Positions 17,015 to 26,216 of a stretch of DNA of 64,000 nt are shown piece by piece. Below the pieces are notes generated by a model. The model worked only from the letters and a program-made list of their open reading frames with translations, did no database searches and was not told the DNA's origin. Source of the DNA: Salinisphaera sp002433465 (GTDB lineage Bacteria; Pseudomonadota; Gammaproteobacteria; Nevskiales; Salinisphaeraceae); assembly GCF_040361435.1 (NCBI RefSeq), contig NZ_APNL01000003.1, forward strand, positions 62,001-126,000, in the 5' to 3' direction. The translations under genes and the position numbers were made by a program. Numbering within the stretch: the first letter of the stretch is position 1; every line of letters starts with the position of its first letter.

Positions 17015-19630
17015 TCAGCCCGCTTCGGCGTATTCGAGCCCGGTCGCCACGATCTCGCGGCTGTTGTGTGACAAGTCGGCCGCAGCGATACGCGCGAGCG
17101 CGGCGCGCATGCCCTCGGCTTGAGCCGGCACATGACGGGCCCAGTTCGTCAGCATGCCCGCCAGCGCGGCGGCCAGCTGGGGATTGAGCCCGTCCAGACG
17201 CAGTATTTCATCGGCGATCAGCGCATATCCGGCGCCATCGGCGCGATGGAAACCGACCCGATTGCCGCGTACGAAACCGCCCAGCAGCGCCCGGATACGA
17301 TTCGGATTGGTGAAATCGAAGCGGCTGTCGGCCAACAGCCCACGCACATGCTCAACGCTGTCGTCGCGGCGCGTGGTGGCCTGTAGCCGCAGCCATTTAT
17401 CCATGACCAGCGGGTACTCGGCCCACTGTCCGGCGAAATCCGTCAGCACACGGTCGCGCTCGGGCGATTGCAGATCGCGCAGCGTCTCCAGCGCGGCCAT
17501 GCGATCGGTCATGTTGTCGGCGCTCTCATACAGCCGGGCCGCGCGGGCCGCGATCCCCGGGGCCTCGATGGCCGCCAGATAATCGAGCGCCAGCGCCAAC
17601 ACGCGCCGACGCCCGGCCTCGGCCACATCGAAGGCATAGGCCTGCTCGGCGGCATGCGTATCGGCGAGTGCTTCGAAGCGGGCCGCGAAGCGCGTGGCGA
17701 TCGCCTGTTTGAGATCGCGACGCGCCGCGTCGATAGCGAATATGTCCATCGTATCGAACTGTTCACCCAGCATCGCCTCGCTGGGCAGGGTTAGCATTTC
17801 GGCAAGCAGCTCGAGATCGGCCGGCGGATGGTCGAGCAGCGTCTCGATCGCTTCGAACAGCAGCTCCGGGGCGGTCACCGCCGCCCCGCCCTCACGGCGC
17901 GACTCGACATCGGCGACCAGCGTTTTCAGATACAGCGCCTGGGCTGCATCCCAGCGGCAGACCGGGTCGCTGTCGTGGGCCATCAGCCGTGCCAGCGCCT
18001 GCTCGTGCTGGTCGTATTCCAGGCGTACCGGCGCAGTGAAGCCGCGCAGCGCCGATACCGTGGGCTCGTCGGCAAAACCGTCGAACGTCCAGGTTTTTTC
18101 GGCGTCGTTCAGGCGCAGCACCTCGGGTTCGCGCACGGCTGCGCCGGCGCTGTCGAACAGGGCGACTTCAACCGGGATATCGAACAGCGGCTTGTCGGCT
18201 TGGCCGGGCGTGGCCGGCGTATGCTGTGCCAACGTCAGCTGTAGCCGACCCTGGTCGAAAGACGTGGTCACGCGTACGCGCGGCGTGCCCGCCTGGGCGT
18301 ACCAGTGCCGAAACTGGGCCAGGTCGAGGCCGGTGGATTCTTCCATGGCCACCACGAAATCCTCGATGGTCACGGCCTGGCCATCGTGCTTGTCCAGATA
18401 ATGGCATACCGCGGCAATGAACGCCTCGCGCCCCGCCATCTGCGCGATCATGCGGATCACCTCGCCGCCCTTTTCATAGACGGTGATGGTGTAGAAGTTG
18501 TTCATTTCCACATAGGAGTCCGGGCGTACCGGGTGCGCACGCGGGCCGCCGTCCTCGGGAAACTGGATCTCGCGCATGGCGCGCACCTGGCGGATTCGGG
18601 TCACCCCCGGCGAGCCCTGATCGATGGCGAACTGATGCTCGCGATAGACCGTGAGGCCCTCCTTCAACGACAGCTGGAACCAGTCGCGGCAGGTCACGCG
18701 GTTGCCGGTGTAGTTATGGAAATATTCGTGGGCCACGACATCGCGCACGAGCGCGAAATCGCTGTCGGTGGCGGTATCGGCACGGGCGAATATGCAGGCC
18801 GTGTTGAACACGTTCAGGCCCTTGTTCTCCATGGCACCCATGTTGAAGCTGCCCACGGCCACGGTGACATAGCTGTCCAGGTCGTATTCCAGTCCGTAGG
18901 TATCTTCATCCCAGGCCATCGCCTGCTTGAGCGAAGCCATGGCGTGATGGCACTGATCCTCGTTGCCGTGCTCGGTATACAGCCGCAGATCCACCACGCG
19001 CCCGGAGGTGGTCGTATAGCTGTCGCGGATCATGCCCAGATCGCCTGCCACCATGGCGAACAGATAACAGGGCTTGGCGTAGGGGTCTTCGAACACGGCG
19101 TAGTGGCGCCCGTCATCCAGGCCGCCCTGCTGAACGCAGTTGCCGTTGGCCAGCAGTACCGGGTATTCGCCCGCATCGGCGCTGATACGGGTGGTATAGC
19201 GGGCCATCACGTCGGGCCGATCCGGGAAATAGGTGATTCGGGAAAAGCCGTTGGCCTCGCACTGGGTACACAGGATATCGCCGGACCGATAGAAGCCTTC
19301 CAGCGACAGGTTGTGTTCCGGGTCGATCGTATTCTCGACGGTGAGCGTGAACGCCGACGGCGGATTGGCGATGATCAACGCATCGTCGTGCAGGCGGTAT
19401 TCGTCGGCCGCCAACGCCCGGCCGTCGATCGCTGCCGAGACGAAGCTCATATCGCGACCGTCCAGCCGCCATTGCGAGGCGTCTGGCGCATCGGGGTTGC
19501 GGCGTACCGAATACGTCGCACGCACCCGGGTGTGATCGCTGGCGATATCGAAATCCAGCTCAACCGTATCCACGAGATAGGCCGGCGGCTGGTAGTCCGC
19601 ACGGTACTTGCGCTGCGTTTCGCCCGTCAT
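17015..19630 (-). CDS. pepN: aminopeptidase N (M1 family)
   Basis: The 871-residue zinc aminopeptidase contains the exopeptidase motif GAMEN (NMGAMENKGLN) and the zinc motif HEYFH starting at His301 with the downstream Glu in LKEGLTVYREHQF. Length and C-terminal alpha-helical domain match bacterial PepN. It removes N-terminal residues from peptides in the cytoplasm. It starts at ATG 19630 and stands alone, 72 bases upstream of phoB on the same strand. Confidence 0.97.
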   Translation of the reverse strand: MTGETQRKYRADYQPPAYLVDTVELDFDIASDHTRVRATYSVRRNPDAPDASQWRLDGRDMSFVSAAIDGRALAADEYRLHDDALIIANPPSAFTLTVENTIDPEHNLSLEGFYRSGDILCTQCEANGFSRITYFPDRPDVMARYTTRISADAGEYPVLLANGNCVQQGGLDDGRHYAVFEDPYAKPCYLFAMVAGDLGMIRDSYTTTSGRVVDLRLYTEHGNEDQCHHAMASLKQAMAWDEDTYGLEYDLDSYVTVAVGSFNMGAMENKGLNVFNTACIFARADTATDSDFALVRDVVAHEYFHNYTGNRVTCRDWFQLSLKEGLTVYREHQFAIDQGSPGVTRIRQVRAMREIQFPEDGGPRAHPVRPDSYVEMNNFYTITVYEKGGEVIRMIAQMAGREAFIAAVCHYLDKHDGQAVTIEDFVVAMEESTGLDLAQFRHWYAQAGTPRVRVTTSFDQGRLQLTLAQHTPATPGQADKPLFDIPVEVALFDSAGAAVREPEVLRLNDAEKTWTFDGFADEPTVSALRGFTAPVRLEYDQHEQALARLMAHDSDPVCRWDAAQALYLKTLVADVESRREGGAAVTAPELLFEAIETLLDHPPADLELLAEMLTLPSEAMLGEQFDTMDIFAIDAARRDLKQAIATRFAARFEALADTHAAEQAYAFDVAEAGRRRVLALALDYLAAIEAPGIAARAARLYESADNMTDRMAALETLRDLQSPERDRVLTDFAGQWAEYPLVMDKWLRLQATTRRDDSVEHVRGLLADSRFDFTNPNRIRALLGGFVRGNRVGFHRADGAGYALIADEILRLDGLNPQLAAALAGMLTNWARHVPAQAEGMRAALARIAAADLSHNSREIVATGLEYAEAG

Positions 19631-19693
19631 AACAAGCTGCCTGCTGAGATTGTCAAAATGGTCGGCGGCGCGCTCCGCACCACGCGTGCCGCG

Positions 19694-20815
19694 CTATCGC
19701 TTGCGTGTGACCACGCTGCCCGCCGAATAACCGGCCCCGAAGCCGCACAGCACGCCCACATCGCCGGCGACCATATCGTCGGAAAACTTGTGGAAGACGA
19801 TGACCGGCGAGGCCGAGCTGGTGTTGCCGTATTCCGCCAGCACCGACGGCATTTCCGCCTCGCTGGCCTCGCGACCGAGCACGCGCTTGCAGATAAGCGT
19901 GTTCATGTTGATGTTGGCCTGGTGCAGCCACAGGCGCTTGATATCGGCCGCCCCCAGCTCGAGCTCGTCCGCGTGCTCGACGATCATCTGGGCCACCATC
20001 GGCGCGACGTCCTTGAACACGCGACGTCCGTTCTGCACGAACAGCCGGTCCGCATCCGCGCGCGGCTCGATTTCGGCACGATTGAGGAAACCGAAATTGT
20101 TGCGGATATTGTTCGAGAACTCGGTCTTGAGCTTGGTGCCGAGCACGTCGAAGCCAAGCCCCGCGTCGACATCGTCGCCATGTTCGATAAGTGCGGCCGT
20201 GCAGACATCGCCAAAGATGAAATGGCTATCGCGATCGCGGAAGTTCAGGTGCGCCGAGCAGATTTCCGGATTGACCATGAGCACGGTCCGGGCGCTGCCG
20301 GACTTGATCATGTCGGCCGCGGTCTGAATGCCGAACGCGGCCGACGCACAGGCCACATTGATGTCGAACCCGAACTGGCCCGCACCCAGATACTTCTGTA
20401 TCTCGACCGCGAGCGCCGGATAGGGGCGCGGCAGGTTCGAACAGGCCACCAGCACCGCGTCGATATCCTCCGGTCGCTTGCCGGCCTTTTCCAGACAGGG
20501 CTCGATGGCGGCCATGGCCATTTCGCACTGTAGCGACGGCTCGTCGTTGCCCCGGGTACGAATCCATGGGTGCATGACCTCAGGATCGAGGATGCCGCTC
20601 TTTTCGACCACATAGCGGCTCTTGATACCGGACGCCTTGTAGATGAAATCGGCGTTCGAAGGCGAAAGCGCCTCAAGCTCACCACGCTCGATAGCAGCCG
20701 CGTTGTCGCGATTGTAGTTCTCGACGTAGGCGTTGAAGGCGGTGACCAGTTCTTCGTTGGAAACCGACTCCGGCGGTGTATAGAGCCCGGAGGCCGAGAT
20801 AACGACGTTGTTCAC
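19694..20815 (-). CDS. beta-ketoacyl-ACP synthase III, FabH2 (PA3286) type
   Basis: The start is a GTG at 20815 (VNNVVISASGLYTPP) preceded by AAGGGGA; an ATG further upstream lacks a site. The 373-residue thiolase-fold enzyme keeps the Cys-His-Asn triad: Cys156 in NVACASAAFG, His in LHQANINM and Asn in YGNTSSAS. It closely follows the Pseudomonas PA3286 pattern (long N-terminal insert NAYVENYNRDN, ICSAHLNFRDRDSHFIFGD). That enzyme condenses medium-chain acyl-CoA from beta-oxidation with malonyl-ACP, feeding fatty acid synthesis. Assignment to that shunt rests on recalled similarity. It stands alone, followed by pepN. Confidence 0.88.
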   Translation of the reverse strand: MNNVVISASGLYTPPESVSNEELVTAFNAYVENYNRDNAAAIERGELEALSPSNADFIYKASGIKSRYVVEKSGILDPEVMHPWIRTRGNDEPSLQCEMAMAAIEPCLEKAGKRPEDIDAVLVACSNLPRPYPALAVEIQKYLGAGQFGFDINVACASAAFGIQTAADMIKSGSARTVLMVNPEICSAHLNFRDRDSHFIFGDVCTAALIEHGDDVDAGLGFDVLGTKLKTEFSNNIRNNFGFLNRAEIEPRADADRLFVQNGRRVFKDVAPMVAQMIVEHADELELGAADIKRLWLHQANINMNTLICKRVLGREASEAEMPSVLAEYGNTSSASPVIVFHKFSDDMVAGDVGVLCGFGAGYSAGSVVTRKR

Positions 20816-20894
20816 CTGTATTCCCCTTCCATGACCGACAAAGACAGCGTTGCGCGGCATTCTCGCGCGCGAGCGGCTGTGTCACAACCGTGTC

Positions 20895-22340
20895 TTATTC
20901 GGCCGGGCGCTTGTCGTCGTGGATCAGGCCGTGGCGCGCAAGCGCGTTTTCCACGAACGGCAGCAGTTCGGCCTCGCGGCGTACCGACAGATGCGAGCCG
21001 TGATACCAGTGCATGGCCGGTTCGTCCCAGTGGCGCCACAGCCGCAGGGGCTGATCGGGCGCTACCAGCTGATCGGCGGTCGCCGCGAATATATAGCGCC
21101 GCTCTTTTGGCACCAACGGATCCAGATGCAGGGGCGAAACCGGCGCCATCAGCTCGCTCAGCGCGCCTTGCGACAACCCCTGCGCTTCCAGAAACCGAAG
21201 GTGTAGCGTAGGCATATGCGCCCATAGCGCAGCCGGAATATCGGTGAGCGGAATACCGGCTATCACGCAGGCCAAGTCGGCTTCGAAAGCCGCCAGCAGC
21301 GCAGCGTGATAGCCGCCCAGACTGTAACCGAGAGCGCCGACCGGCTGGTCCGGTTGATCGGCCTGGATCCAGGCCTTGAGACGGCGCAGATCCCACAGGC
21401 CCTGGGCCTGGGCATGGATAAGATCGGCCATCGGCCCATCCAGGAATTCACCGCCGGTCACCCGGGCGATACTACGGCTGCCATGCAGCGGCAGAATCGG
21501 CATGGCGACGTTCATCCCGAACTTCAGATGCAGGCGTTTGGCGCGAAACAGCGACAGGTCGAGGCCATCGATGCCCATGCGATAGCCGTGAATGCAGATC
21601 AACCACGGCCGCGGTGCGCCCGCATGGCGAAAGATACGCGCGGCCATATTCTGGTTGGGCCGATGGCCTTCCCAGCGCGCTGCGCCCGGCAGGGCCGGAT
21701 CGGCTTCGAACTCGCTGTCGAAATACAGCCACTCGAACTCGCAGCCGCGCGATCGGGTCGGCAGCAGCCGAAAGTCCGCCGGCGCGTGCGGCGTTCGGTG
21801 CCAGTGCTGGGCACCGTTCGCCCAATAGCCGTTCTCTGCCACCGCCTGCAGGGCTAGCAGCTCGTTATAGTCGCGCTTGACCACCGCGCCCCGCGGAATA
21901 CGCGCGCCGGCGACGAACAGCCCCAACAGGGCTTCATCGGTCGCGACCTTGCGGCAAACGCCCAGCGACAACGGCGGCTGCGGCACCGCCGCGGGCCGTA
22001 CCGACTCCAGCGTCGCAACCCAGCCGGCCACGAGAAAACAGGCGACCGCGCCGACGAGTAATACCAGCGCCGACCAACCCAACCAGGGTGATAGCAGTAC
22101 CGCAATCGGTGCGCTGACCAAGGCGCCAAGGGCCAGATACTGGGTGATCTGGCGATCGCCGGGCCATAGCGCGATGGCGGTACCGCAGCCAAGAATCGGC
22201 ACGCCGGCGAACGCGGCCGGGATCGCCACCGCCCACGCGTGGCCCCAGCCACTGGCCAACCAGAACAACCCCACCGCCAACGGTATCAACGCGGCGAGCT
22301 GCCAGCGGGGTTGGTCGCGCATGGCTTGCTGTTCGCTCAT
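20895..22340 (-). CDS. membrane-anchored alpha/beta hydrolase of unknown substrate
   Basis: This 481-residue protein has three to four hydrophobic helices in the first 110 residues (LIPLAVGLFWLASGWGHAW, VAIPAAFAGVPILGCG, APIAVLLSPWLGWSALVLLV). The rest is an alpha/beta hydrolase domain: HGYRMG oxyanion region, nucleophile elbow GYSLGGY, a late acidic segment and His in YHGSHLSV. The catalytic domain most likely lies on the cytoplasmic side, since no signal peptide precedes it, but topology is not certain. Substrate unknown; lipid or ester hydrolysis is possible. An internal Met (MRDQPRW) is an alternative start. Confidence 0.75.
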   Translation of the reverse strand: MSEQQAMRDQPRWQLAALIPLAVGLFWLASGWGHAWAVAIPAAFAGVPILGCGTAIALWPGDRQITQYLALGALVSAPIAVLLSPWLGWSALVLLVGAVACFLVAGWVATLESVRPAAVPQPPLSLGVCRKVATDEALLGLFVAGARIPRGAVVKRDYNELLALQAVAENGYWANGAQHWHRTPHAPADFRLLPTRSRGCEFEWLYFDSEFEADPALPGAARWEGHRPNQNMAARIFRHAGAPRPWLICIHGYRMGIDGLDLSLFRAKRLHLKFGMNVAMPILPLHGSRSIARVTGGEFLDGPMADLIHAQAQGLWDLRRLKAWIQADQPDQPVGALGYSLGGYHAALLAAFEADLACVIAGIPLTDIPAALWAHMPTLHLRFLEAQGLSQGALSELMAPVSPLHLDPLVPKERRYIFAATADQLVAPDQPLRLWRHWDEPAMHWYHGSHLSVRREAELLPFVENALARHGLIHDDKRPAE

Positions 22341-22495
22341 ATGATCAACCTGGCATTGAACGGTCTGGAATACGGTGCGCGGCGACGTCCATCAAATCGA
22401 AGGTGAAGGCCGGCACGGCTCGCCGTTGCACGTTCGCTTCGCTATGGGCCGATGCACGCATGCACCCGCCGGGCCACCGGTCGGCGATCAAGCGG

Positions 22496-22846
22496 TCAAT
22501 AACGCTGCGCCACGGCAAAGATGACCACGCCGATCAGCGCGACCAGCAACACGCCCTGCCCCAGCCACAGCGCGGGGTGACGCTTTTGCACCAGCCAGGT
22601 CGACAGAGCGGCCGCCCCAGTGAAGCCAGCCGTCACCAGCGCGATCTGTACGACATGGTCGAAATCGCCGCCGGCATCGGCTACCAGCTGCGGGTAGGGC
22701 CACATCATCAGACAGACCACCGCATAGAGCAGCGTCGTCACCGCGCCGATGCCCAGGGCAGCCCAGTTGAGAAAAGACAGAAGTTTCAGCGTCGGTCCCC
22801 GTGCTACGGATCGAACAGCGCACGATGAGACCGTGCACCGTGGCAT
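22496..22846 (-). CDS. small membrane protein, unknown function
   Basis: The protein has three predicted membrane helices (FLNWAALGIGAVTTLLYAVVC, VVQIALVTAGFTGAAALSTWL, ALWLGQGVLLVALIGVVIFAV) and a charged loop (VQKRHPALW). The family is not recognised. The start is unclear: ATGs at 22864 and 22846 lack ribosome-binding sites and give an unlikely Cys/Arg-rich leader, whereas a CTG at 22789 (LKLLSFLNWAAL) is preceded by GGGGA at six bases and gives a 97-residue protein starting directly with the first helix. The coding evidence is the hydrophobic pattern and position in an otherwise empty gap. Confidence 0.6.
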   Translation of the reverse strand: MPRCTVSSCAVRSVARGPTLKLLSFLNWAALGIGAVTTLLYAVVCLMMWPYPQLVADAGGDFDHVVQIALVTAGFTGAAALSTWLVQKRHPALWLGQGVLLVALIGVVIFAVAQRY

Positions 22847-22878
22847 AGTACGACGCCCTGCCAATCAACGTCCATTCG

Positions 22879-23394
22879 ATGTCCGAGATATCCGAACCCC
22901 GTGTTGTTTTCGCCCACGGCAAGGAAAGCGGTCCCTGGGGCAGCAAGATCCAGCATCTGGCAGACATTGCGCGCGCCCATGGCTTTGCCGTCGAGAGCCT
23001 CGATTACAGTGATCTGATGGACGCAACGGCCCGGGTCGAACGCCTGCTGGCGCATGCGCCCACCGGCGCGCCACTGGTGCTGGTCGGTTCCAGCATGGGC
23101 GGCTATGTTGCAGCGATGGCCTGCCAGACGCTCGCCCCCGATGCACTGCTGCTGATGGCGCCCGCGCTCTACCTCGAGGGCTATCCCGGCGATCCGTCCC
23201 ACTGTCCCGACGATACCGTGGTCGTCCACGGCTGGGACGACGATATCGTGCCGCTCGAGGGCAGCTATGCCTTCGCCAGTGCGAGGCGCGCGGCCCTGCA
23301 TGTCGTCGCCGATGGCCACCGCCTCGCCGACTCGATCGAGCTGATCGGTGACCTGTTCAGCGCCCAGCTGCAGCGCGCGCTCGATCGCGGTTGA
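22879..23394 (+). CDS. YqiA/YcfP-type alpha/beta-fold hydrolase
   Basis: This 171-residue compact hydrolase begins VVFAHGKESGPWGSKI, the oxyanion-loop pattern of small YqiA/YcfP-like esterases. It has the nucleophile Ser in GSSMGGY, Asp in HGWDDDIVP and His in DGHRLAD, so the catalytic triad is complete. The physiological substrate is unknown. It is transcribed divergently from the small membrane protein and converges on pyrD, overlapping its 3' end by 38 bases. Confidence 0.8.
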   Translation: MSEISEPRVVFAHGKESGPWGSKIQHLADIARAHGFAVESLDYSDLMDATARVERLLAHAPTGAPLVLVGSSMGGYVAAMACQTLAPDALLLMAPALYLEGYPGDPSHCPDDTVVVHGWDDDIVPLEGSYAFASARRAALHVVADGHRLADSIELIGDLFSAQLQRALDRG

Positions 23395-24439
23395 CCACGC
23401 TCTTGAGCGCCTTGGCACGCTGGCCGGCATATACCCGCTGTGCTGCCCGCGCGCAGTCGGCGATCAGACGTGGCCCCTGATAGATCAGCCCCGTATACAT
23501 CTGCAGCGCAGTAGCCCCGGCTTCGAGCTTGTCAGTCGCATCGCGCGCGCTCTGGATACCGCCCACGCCGATGATCGGCAGCGTTGCGCCCAGGCGCGCA
23601 TGCAACGCGGCAATCACCCGCGTGGCCTGCGCGCGTACCGGCACCCCGCTCAAGCCGCCGGCCTCGCGAGTCCAGCGTAACGGCACCCCGTCGCGGGCGA
23701 TGGTGGTATTCGTGGCAATCACGCCGTCGATACGGTGGTGAAGCAGGCGATCGGCAATCGCATCCAGCTGTGATTCGGTCAGATCCGGTGCGATCTTGAC
23801 CGCCAGCGGGACGTAGCGCGACTCGGCCTCGGCCAGGCGGTCGCGCTCTTCGCACAGCGCGCCCAGCAGCTCATCGAGGCTTTCCCGCCCCTGCATATCG
23901 CGCAGACCCTTGGTGTTGGGCGAAGAAATATTGATCGTCACGTAGTCGGCAATGGCGTAAACCGACTTAAGCGCGGCCAGATAATCGGCCACCGCCTGTT
24001 CCGGCGGCGTGATCGCATTCTTGCCGATATTGATGCCCAACGCGGTCTTGCCCTGCCGACGCTTCGCGCGTTCCACCAGCGCCGCGACGCCGTCGTTGTT
24101 GAACCCCATACGGTTGATCAAGGCGCGCTGTTCGGGCAGACGGAACAGGCGCGGCCGGGCGTTGCCCGGCTGGGGCTCGGGCGTGACCGTGCCCACTTCG
24201 ACAAAACCGAAACCCAGGGCCGACAGGCCGTCGATACAACGGCCGTCCTTGTCGAGGCCGGCGGCCAGCCCGATCGGGTTGGGCAGCTGCATACCCATGA
24301 GATCGACCGGCACGTGCGGCATCTTGTCGGCATAGATTCGCTGCACCAGAGCGGTGCTGCGCGACAGCGTGCCCAGGGTCAGGTCGTGTGCCGTCTCCGG
24401 GTCCAGCGCAAACAACGCACGCCGGGCGAACGCGTACAT
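23357..24439 (-). CDS. pyrD: dihydroorotate dehydrogenase (quinone), class 2
   Basis: The ATG at 24439 follows AGGAG and gives 360 residues; an upstream Met is not needed. The class 2 N-terminal helical extension (MYAFARRALFALDPETAHDL) for membrane/quinone binding is present. FMN-binding and catalytic segments are NPIGLAAGLDKDG, NISSPNTKGLR with the catalytic Ser, VKIAPDL, ATNTT and IGVGGI. It oxidises dihydroorotate to orotate in pyrimidine synthesis at the inner membrane. Its last 38 bases overlap the convergent hydrolase gene. Confidence 0.97.
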   Translation of the reverse strand: MYAFARRALFALDPETAHDLTLGTLSRSTALVQRIYADKMPHVPVDLMGMQLPNPIGLAAGLDKDGRCIDGLSALGFGFVEVGTVTPEPQPGNARPRLFRLPEQRALINRMGFNNDGVAALVERAKRRQGKTALGINIGKNAITPPEQAVADYLAALKSVYAIADYVTINISSPNTKGLRDMQGRESLDELLGALCEERDRLAEAESRYVPLAVKIAPDLTESQLDAIADRLLHHRIDGVIATNTTIARDGVPLRWTREAGGLSGVPVRAQATRVIAALHARLGATLPIIGVGGIQSARDATDKLEAGATALQMYTGLIYQGPRLIADCARAAQRVYAGQRAKALKSVVNRDRARAAAGR

Positions 24440-24603
24440 AACCGCTCCTGCAGATCGAAACAATGAAATCTATCCGAACGCCTATTGTGACGGCGATTCA
24501 CGGCCCGTGCGAGTTCGCAGCGCGACGTCAGCCGGCCCGCCCTCGCCGACCCGTCTCGCCATCCGGGCCACCCGGCCTGCAAAAGCGCGTAAAATATGGC
24601 GCG

Positions 24604-25632
24604 ATGACGGCAACAGACACGCAAACGTCGATTCCGGCCAGTGCCGGCCCGACTCCGGGCACGCGCATAAGCGTCGCCCCCATGATGGCCTGGACCACGC
24701 GCGAACAGCGTTACTTCATGCGCCAGATTACCCGCTCGGCCCTGCTCTACACCGAGATGGTGACCACCGGCGCGTTGATTCACGGCGATCGCGAGCGATT
24801 TCTGGCCTATCACGCCGACGAACACCCCGTCGCCCTGCAGCTTGGCGGCAGCGATCCCTCGGCTATGGGCGACTGCGCCGCCATGGCCGAGGACCACGGC
24901 TACGACGAGGTCAACATCAACGTCGGCTGCCCGTCGGATCGGGTTCAGAATGGCACCTTCGGCGCCTGTTTAATGGGCGAGCCGAAACGCGTGGCCGACT
25001 GCGTGGCAGCGATGAAGGCCCGGGTTTCGATCCCGGTGACGGTCAAGACCCGTATCGGCATCGATCATCAGGACAGCTACGAATTCCTGTACGCGTTCGC
25101 CAGCGCCGTTGCCGCGGCCGGCGCCGACGCGCTGATCGTGCATGCGCGCAAGGCCTGGCTATCCGGGCTCAGCCCCAAGGAAAATCGCGAGATCCCGCCG
25201 CTGGACTATGCGCGCGTGCATGCGCTCAAGCGCGACTTCCCGGCCCTGCCCATGAGCATCAATGGCGGCTTCGTGGATCTGGATAGCGCCGCTGCCCAGC
25301 TCGCCCACGTCGACGGCGTGATGATCGGCCGCGAAGCCTACAAGAATCCGTACGTGATGGCGGATGTCGACCGGCGATTCTTCAACGCCAACGCGGCGGT
25401 ACCAAACCGACGCGCGATCGTCGAAGCCACGCGCGGCTTCATTGCCGATCATCTGGCAGCAGGCGGCGCGCTCAAGGACGTTACCCGCCATATGCTGGGT
25501 CTGTATCATGGCCAGCCGGGCGGTCGGGCCTGGCGACGCGTGCTCTCCGAGCAGGGTCATCGAAAGGATGCCGACCTGAACGTTCTCGATGCGGCACTTG
25601 CGCGCGTCGAACCAACCGAGGCCGTTGCCTGA
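24604..25632 (+). CDS. dusA: tRNA-dihydrouridine(20/20a) synthase DusA
   Basis: The 342-residue FMN enzyme starts at the ATG at 24604, just before the conserved APMMAWTTR. DusA features include the catalytic Cys109 in NVGCPSDRVQNG, VKTRIGID, VHARKAWLSGLSPKENR (a DusA-specific phrase) and NGGF. It reduces U20/U20a in the D-loop of tRNA. A longer in-frame start at 24463 lies in non-conserved sequence and overlaps the pyrD promoter area. Its stop overlaps the next start (TGATG), so the isomerase is coupled to it. Confidence 0.96.
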   Translation: MTATDTQTSIPASAGPTPGTRISVAPMMAWTTREQRYFMRQITRSALLYTEMVTTGALIHGDRERFLAYHADEHPVALQLGGSDPSAMGDCAAMAEDHGYDEVNINVGCPSDRVQNGTFGACLMGEPKRVADCVAAMKARVSIPVTVKTRIGIDHQDSYEFLYAFASAVAAAGADALIVHARKAWLSGLSPKENREIPPLDYARVHALKRDFPALPMSINGGFVDLDSAAAQLAHVDGVMIGREAYKNPYVMADVDRRFFNANAAVPNRRAIVEATRGFIADHLAAGGALKDVTRHMLGLYHGQPGGRAWRRVLSEQGHRKDADLNVLDAALARVEPTEAVA

Positions 25633-26210
25633 TGAAGTTGCTCGCTACTGTTTTCGTTTCCATCGCGCTCTGCGCGCCCCTCGCGTTCGCCGCCGGCGAC
25701 GCCAGCAAGGATGATTCCATGGTTGTTATGCATACCAATCTCGGTGATATCACGATCGAGGTCTTCGAAGACGATGCGCCCAAGTCGGCCGCGAATTTTC
25801 TGCAGTACGTGCGCGACGGCTTTTACGACGGCACCATCTTCCATCGTGTGATTCCGGGCTTCGTGATTCAGGGCGGCGGCTTCACCGAAGACTATCAACA
25901 GAAGAAAACGCGTGACCCGATCGTCAACGAGGCCGACAACGGCCTGAAGAACGATCGCGGCACCCTGTCGATGGCCCGCACCAGCGATCCCAACTCGGCC
26001 ACTTCGCAGTTCTTCGTCAACCTCACCGACAACGCGCCGCTCAACCCGAGCCGCGGCAATGCCGGCTATGCAGTGTTCGGCAAGGTCACCGACGGCATGG
26101 ACGTGGTCGACAAGATCGCCGCCGGCCCGACCGGTTCGGCCGGCCCGTTCCGTCAGGACGCGCCCCAGAACCAGGTCGTGATCGAGACCGCCGAGGTCGT
26201 CGAAGACTAG
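25632..26210 (+). CDS. peptidyl-prolyl cis-trans isomerase, cyclophilin type, exported
   Basis: This 192-residue cyclophilin has a signal peptide (MKLLATVFVSIALCAPLAFA, cleavage before AGDASK), so it acts in the periplasm like PpiA. Core motifs are the active-site Arg and Phe in FHRVIPGFVIQGGGF, SMART-like SMARTSDPNSATSQFFVN and YAVFGKVTDGMDVVDKI. It catalyses proline isomerisation during folding of exported proteins. The ATG overlaps the dusA stop codon, and lpxH follows after six bases. Confidence 0.94.
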   Translation: MKLLATVFVSIALCAPLAFAAGDASKDDSMVVMHTNLGDITIEVFEDDAPKSAANFLQYVRDGFYDGTIFHRVIPGFVIQGGGFTEDYQQKKTRDPIVNEADNGLKNDRGTLSMARTSDPNSATSQFFVNLTDNAPLNPSRGNAGYAVFGKVTDGMDVVDKIAAGPTGSAGPFRQDAPQNQVVIETAEVVED

Positions 26211-26216
26211 TCGAGG

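Noticed and set aside
18305..20533. Long plus-strand open frame opposite pepN and fabH2
   Set aside because: No recognisable protein features; both opposite-strand genes have complete catalytic motifs.
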